DNA of 9,753 bases, from contig JAGGTX010000186.1 in NCBI GenBank assembly GCA_021163525.1, positions 1 through 9,753 on the forward strand. Direction: 5' to 3'. A program made the translations under genes and the position numbers. The notes beneath the pieces were generated by a model, which had not been told where the DNA came from, ran no database searches, and saw only the letters and a list, made by a program, of their open reading frames with translations. The stretch is from Caldifarciminota bacterium (GTDB lineage Bacteria; Hydrothermota; UBA3072; B12-G15). Shown here in pieces: positions 6,740 to 9,753 of the stretch. How positions within the stretch are numbered: position 1 is the first letter of the stretch; each line of letters starts with the position of its first letter.

Positions 6740-8200
6740 TTATTTCCACCCTGATACAAAGTCCTTTAAATATGTCAAATAACTTATACCATTTTTTCTG
6801 GCAAACAGTCCCATGCTCAAAATATATATAAAAATACCCAGAACTGTCAATGCGAAAAAACTGGAAATCTGAATTTTGATACAGCAAAAATAAATAAATA
6901 CCTGAATAGATATAACACTTAAAATTGCCGATAGTAATTGGGGTCCTATTGCAGAAAAAAATTCACTCAAGCTAACTTTGATAATTCTTTTCAAAAAATA
7001 CATACCAGATGCTACAACCAGAAAATTGGACAGAGTTACAGCAATAGACACACCCAAGATATTGTATACCAATGCAAAGGGATATATAATTACTGCAAGA
7101 AAGGACAATTGATACAGGCCCAGCTTTGCCTGAATCTTTGGATTTCCAGTGCTATACCAAATTGGACCCATGGTTGCACCAATAGCCCTTAATCCACCAA
7201 AAAAACACAATACCCTCATAGCGTCCACCATGGGAATCCACTTTTCTCCCAAGAATAGTCTTGTAAAATCAGATGCAAGTGCAAATATCAAGCCCGCAAT
7301 GGGAAAGGCCATAAGTGCAGTAATCTGTAAAACTTTTAAATAGGCTTCCCTTAATTTTGGAATGTCATCCTGAAGTTTGGAATACATAGGGAATGTAACC
7401 CTTGAAATCACATGGGTGATGTGGGTTGCTGGCAGGTTTGAGAATCTATAGGCAATCCTGTAAAAACCAAGGGCTGTTACACCAAGGAATTTTCCAACAA
7501 AGGCATCATCCCCCTGGGTTAAAAGGTAAATAAGTATGCCTGAAGCAAAAACCCACTTACCAAACCTGAAAAGGGAACGTGCATAAACTGGATTGAAAGA
7601 AAACGCTGGTCTGTATGGATGAATAAAATATGAAACCACAACCCTCGTAAGGAATGAAAAAATCATACTTATCACCAGCACCCAGACATTCCTGAGAAAA
7701 AAGATAAGGGAAAGGCTAACAACGATGTCTGAAATACTCCTGGACATATCCCATTGAAACTGTTTCTTGAACTCAAGTTCCCTTGAAAAATAAATCGTTC
7801 CTGGATTTACAAACCCATTCAAAAGAAAAACAAGACTCACTGCCCTTACCACCCATATAACATCTGCCCTCTTGAAGAAGGTGGCAACAAGTGGTGCAGA
7901 GAAAAAGAGGAGAAGAAAGAGAACAACGCCCCTCCCTATATTCACAACAAAGGCGGTATCAAGGTAATCTCTTATATCTTCCTTTTTCTGTATAAGTGCG
8001 ACATCAAAACCTGAACGGGAGAATGCCTCAAGCAAACTGAATACAATAAGGGCAATCCCAAAAAGACCAAAATCATCGGGTGAAAGAACCCTGGCAAGAA
8101 TGATGTTCTTGACCAGGGCAACTGCCTGCGTAAAAATCTGGGTAATAAAAACCCAGAACGTTCCCCTGACAACCTTCTTTTTTAAGCCCATTTTATCCAT
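6740..8200 (-). CDS. Lipid-linked oligosaccharide flippase (Wzx/WzxC-like, MOP superfamily)
   Basis: An integral membrane protein that would flip undecaprenyl-linked glycan units from the cytoplasmic to the periplasmic face. 486 residues, typical for the family. It opens with a basic amphipathic segment (LKKKVVRGTFWVFITQI), then ILARVLSPDDFGLFGIALI, the hallmark start of Polysacc_synt/Wzx proteins. The TIYFSRELEFKKQF segment near residue 137 is typical of the WzxC/TuaB subgroup. About 12-14 hydrophobic helices follow to the end. It is the first gene of an operon with the methyltransferase and glycosyltransferase. The predicted mRNA starts at its ATG and there is no Shine-Dalgarno site; Met4 is an alternative start, also without one. 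By hand count, sampled 60-nt blocks are 45-47% GC from 8160 down to 7140, 38% at 7021-7140, and 27-33% at 6781-7020. The C-terminal third therefore resembles the AT-rich genes downstream. Confidence 0.92.
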   Translation of the reverse strand: MDKMGLKKKVVRGTFWVFITQIFTQAVALVKNIILARVLSPDDFGLFGIALIVFSLLEAFSRSGFDVALIQKKEDIRDYLDTAFVVNIGRGVVLFLLLFFSAPLVATFFKRADVIWVVRAVSLVFLLNGFVNPGTIYFSRELEFKKQFQWDMSRSISDIVVSLSLIFFLRNVWVLVISMIFSFLTRVVVSYFIHPYRPAFSFNPVYARSLFRFGKWVFASGILIYLLTQGDDAFVGKFLGVTALGFYRIAYRFSNLPATHITHVISRVTFPMYSKLQDDIPKLREAYLKVLQITALMAFPIAGLIFALASDFTRLFLGEKWIPMVDAMRVLCFFGGLRAIGATMGPIWYSTGNPKIQAKLGLYQLSFLAVIIYPFALVYNILGVSIAVTLSNFLVVASGMYFLKRIIKVSLSEFFSAIGPQLLSAILSVISIQVFIYFCCIKIQISSFFALTVLGIFIYILSMGLFARKNGISYLTYLKDFVSGWK

Positions 8201-8206
8201 AGAGAG

Positions 8207-8235
8207 ATTTTAATTTTTTTAACTTCAGGTGTCAA
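8207..8235 (-). promoter_or_regulatory. Predicted flippase promoter, leaderless configuration
   Basis: On the minus strand a perfect -35 TTGACA (8230-8235), an exact 17-nt spacer and a -10 TAAAAT (8207-8212, five of six consensus bases) end 6 nt before the ATG at 8200. The predicted start of transcription is the A of the ATG. It should drive the whole three-gene glycan operon. Confidence 0.75.
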
Positions 8236-8296
8236 GGAGTAAACTGAATTTATACCAACCAGAATCAAAATTTTTTACCAATCATGATAATACATA

Positions 8297-8325
8297 TTGA
8301 CAAGGACTGATTAATCCTGTATGAT
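8297..8325 (+). promoter_or_regulatory. Predicted promoter of the DUF1844-LysM-panB operon
   Basis: Perfect -35 TTGACA (8297-8302), an exact 17-nt spacer and a -10 TATGAT (8320-8325, five of six). The start of transcription is expected near 8332, leaving about 6 nt before the ATG at 8338, too short for a proper Shine-Dalgarno site. An 8-bp palindrome GATTAATC (8309-8316) lies in the spacer and ATCATGAT (8281-8288) lies just upstream; either may bind a regulator. The flippase promoter is divergent, its -35 lying 61 nt away. Confidence 0.75.
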
Positions 8326-8337
8326 TTTTAAAGTGAG

Positions 8338-8592
8338 ATGATGGAAGAAGCGAGTTTTGTTGCCCTCATAGTCCGTCTGGCAACAGGGGCATATATATCA
8401 ATGGGACTGATTGAAGACCCTGTGTCAGGGGAGAAGAAGAAAGACCTTGAGGTTGCTCGTATAACCATTGAGACGCTGGATATGCTTAAAGAGAAAACAA
8501 AGGGCAATCTTACCCCTGAAGAAGCAGGTTTTCTTGAGGAGACACTTGCAGACCTTAAGTTAAAATTTGTAAAAGCAAAGGAGGAGAAGTGA
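8338..8592 (+). CDS. DUF1844 family small protein
   Basis: 84 residues, a full-length match in size and pattern to the DUF1844 family (about 80-110 residues, unknown function). Hallmarks are an N-terminal helix SFVALIVRLATGAYISMGLI, the IEDPVSGEKKKDLEVAR turn ('PDP.TG....L..A'), and the C-terminal helices IETLDMLKEKTKGNLTPEE and EETLADLKLKFV. It has no signal peptide or membrane segment, so it is probably cytosolic and helical. ATG 8338 is chosen as the first start after the promoter; a second ATG follows directly at 8341. There is no clear ribosome binding site (only GTGAG). Its last bases overlap the GTG start of the LysM gene by 4 nt, and its coding sequence supplies that gene's AAGGAGG site. 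Confidence 0.88.
   Translation: MMEEASFVALIVRLATGAYISMGLIEDPVSGEKKKDLEVARITIETLDMLKEKTKGNLTPEEAGFLEETLADLKLKFVKAKEEK
8578..8584 (+). promoter_or_regulatory. Ribosome binding site of the LysM gene
   Basis: AAGGAGG inside the end of the DUF1844 gene, 4 nt before the GTG start at 8589. It selects this non-ATG start. Confidence 0.8.
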
Positions 8593-9674
8593 AAAAATTT
8601 CTTATACTCTTTGTTCTGTTCATTGGACTTTCCCTCTTTGGTGAAACCTACACTGTTGTTAAAGGCGACTGCCTCTGGTTCATTGCAGAGAGATTTTATA
8701 AAGACCCATTTCTCTGGCCTATCATATATGAGGCAAACAAGGACAAGATTGAAGACCCCCACTGGATATATCCAGGACAGGTTTTCGTGATTCCCTCATA
8801 CACTGGAAAGGAAAGGACAGTCTTAACAACATCTACACTTGAAATACCTGGTGAGGCGGCACCTGAGGCTGTGGGCAAACCCGAAGAAGCACCTGTAACC
8901 AGTCAACCTGCTGAGAGTGTTGCGATTGAATATGGGGGAAGGAGGGTGTTTAACCCTGAAAGAGAGCACTTCCAGAAGAAATTCACTGTTTCCGGGCTTG
9001 TAAAAGAGGTATTTTCAAAAAAAGCCGTGCTTATTGCAGGTTTTATCACAGATCAGAGTATAGAAATGGGAAAGGTTGTAAAAACCTATACTGATGCAAA
9101 ATTGGGAGCAGTGCTTGGAGAAAAGGTTGTTCTTAATAAAGGCCAGGTTGATGGAGTTATGGTGAAGGATAAATTTGTAGTGTTCAGGTATAATGGAAAG
9201 GTCAGGGGATACGGTAAAATTGTTGATGTTCTGGGGGTTGTTCAGATAACAGAGGCAGAACAGAATTCAGCAATTGCAGAAATCATTGCCTCATTTGCAC
9301 CTATAAAAAATGGTGCCCTGTTTTATCCCCTTCCAGAGTTAAATATTCCTGAGGGTGAGATAAAGCCTGTTCTTAAAAATGTGGAAGGAAGGATAATTGC
9401 ATTTAAAGAGAAGGGTGAAGTGAACAGACCGTTCCAGGTTGCATTTATAGCACCTGGTGCACCAGATGTAAAACCTGGTGACCTCTTCCTGATTTACAGA
9501 ACAAGGAAGGCAAAGGGTGTAAAGGGTGAATTACCCATACTCCCTGTAGGCAAGATCCTGATTGTTAATTCACTTGATAATGGCACTGCATCTGGATATG
9601 TTGTATCACTACTTGGTGAATTTACAGTAAAGGTTGGGGACAGGGTAAGGCTGGTTGGCAGGGTAAGTGAGTGA
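8589..9674 (+). CDS. Secreted LysM-domain protein with uncharacterised C-terminal region
   Basis: 361 residues. A signal peptide (residues 1-18, KKFLILFVLFIGLSLFG) directs it to the periplasm. Residues 21-69 form one LysM domain: YTVVKGDCLWFIAERFYKDP, then WPIIYEANKDKI and IYPGQVFVIP, the standard peptidoglycan-binding module. A Pro/Glu/Ala-rich linker (about 74-112) leads to a region of about 245 residues. This is rich in beta strands with several 'G..V...D.F.V.R' and 'KVGDRVRLVG' units resembling small OB- or SH3-like barrels; I cannot name the family. No catalytic motif is visible, so a structural wall-binding role is more likely than an enzyme. It starts with GTG, overlapping the DUF1844 stop as GTGA, and its end overlaps panB by 8 nt. 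Composition resembles bamA rather than the AT-rich glycan genes. Confidence 0.88.
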   Translation: MKKFLILFVLFIGLSLFGETYTVVKGDCLWFIAERFYKDPFLWPIIYEANKDKIEDPHWIYPGQVFVIPSYTGKERTVLTTSTLEIPGEAAPEAVGKPEEAPVTSQPAESVAIEYGGRRVFNPEREHFQKKFTVSGLVKEVFSKKAVLIAGFITDQSIEMGKVVKTYTDAKLGAVLGEKVVLNKGQVDGVMVKDKFVVFRYNGKVRGYGKIVDVLGVVQITEAEQNSAIAEIIASFAPIKNGALFYPLPELNIPEGEIKPVLKNVEGRIIAFKEKGEVNRPFQVAFIAPGAPDVKPGDLFLIYRTRKAKGVKGELPILPVGKILIVNSLDNGTASGYVVSLLGEFTVKVGDRVRLVGRVSE

Positions 9675-9753
9675 CAGGGTTACCATAAAAAAACTCCACA
9701 AAAAGAAAAAACAGGGAGAAAAGGCTGTTCTCCTGACAGCCTATAATTATCCC
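9667..9753 (+). CDS. panB: 3-methyl-2-oxobutanoate hydroxymethyltransferase, N-terminal fragment (cut by window edge)
   Basis: PanB makes ketopantoate from alpha-ketoisovalerate and methylene-tetrahydrofolate, the first step of pantothenate and coenzyme A synthesis. Only 29 codons are visible, open to the window end. After RVTIKKLHKKKKQGEK comes AVLLTAYNYP, which matches the conserved PanB opening 'T...L...K..GEKI.MLTAYDYP'. The only usable start seen is GTG 9667, overlapping the LysM stop by 8 nt, with a modest AGGG element 3 nt upstream. Operon membership with envelope genes looks like simple read-through packing rather than shared function. The motif is distinctive, but the call rests on a short stretch. 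Confidence 0.75.
   Translation, partial: MSDRVTIKKLHKKKKQGEKAVLLTAYNYP

Noticed and set aside
6690..6887. 65-residue minus-strand open frame across the flippase/methyltransferase gap
   Set aside because: It overlaps the flippase C-terminus in another frame, in AT-rich sequence, with no recognisable features.
6938..7343. Two overlapping plus-strand open frames inside the flippase gene
   Set aside because: Low-complexity translations antisense to clear flippase coding sequence, with no ribosome sites worth noting.
8201..8206. AGAGAG next to the flippase start as a ribosome binding site
   Set aside because: This word is on the plus strand. The minus-strand transcript would read CTCTCT, which cannot pair with 16S rRNA.
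8328..8762. 144-residue minus-strand open frame
   Set aside because: It is antisense to the DUF1844 gene and the start of the LysM gene, both well supported by family patterns. Its translation is Ser/Phe-rich without recognisable domains.
1..9753. CRISPR array, tRNA, rRNA, or toxin-antitoxin/defence genes
   Set aside because: No regularly spaced repeats, cloverleaf-like stretches, or defence-type protein motifs were seen on either strand.

Overview
The window looks like chromosomal DNA of a diderm (Gram-negative-type) bacterium. It carries bamA, an Skp/OmpH-type chaperone gene, a lipoprotein, a probable outer-membrane barrel and a LysM envelope protein. Coding is dense, neighbouring genes overlap by 4-37 nt, and the charged-residue-rich proteins with AGG/AGA arginine codons would suit a thermophile. 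The flavour is that of a deep-branching FCB-like or candidate-phylum lineage (WOR-3/Hydrothermae type), but that placement is a low-confidence inference from gene style, not from a marker gene.

Left part (1-4238, minus strand): a tightly packed operon read right to left, bamA > lipoprotein > putative outer-membrane barrel > skp (cut by the window edge). The genes overlap by 37 nt and 4 nt, and the last stop codon lies inside the next ribosome binding site. bamA and skp act in outer-membrane protein insertion; the two genes between them are uncharacterised and may be clients or accessories.

Middle part (4239-8200): a 393-nt non-coding stretch holding a bamA promoter, a perfect 10-bp hairpin and several repeats, followed by a minus-strand glycan operon: lipid-linked oligosaccharide flippase > SAM methyltransferase > GT4 glycosyltransferase. 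This block is markedly AT-rich. The compositional break falls inside the flippase gene rather than at its edge, which suggests recombination or transfer of its 3' end together with the two downstream genes.

Right part (8201-9753): a divergent promoter region and a plus-strand operon of a DUF1844 protein, a LysM-domain envelope protein and the first 29 codons of panB (pantothenate synthesis), each overlapping the next by 4-8 nt.

The most striking pattern concerns expression. The first genes of the two minus-strand operons have no Shine-Dalgarno sequence, and a TTGACA-type promoter ends exactly 6 nt before each ATG, predicting leaderless mRNAs. The DUF1844 gene is predicted to have a leader of only about 6 nt. 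Most operon-internal genes instead carry strong GGAGG sites 3-4 nt before their starts.
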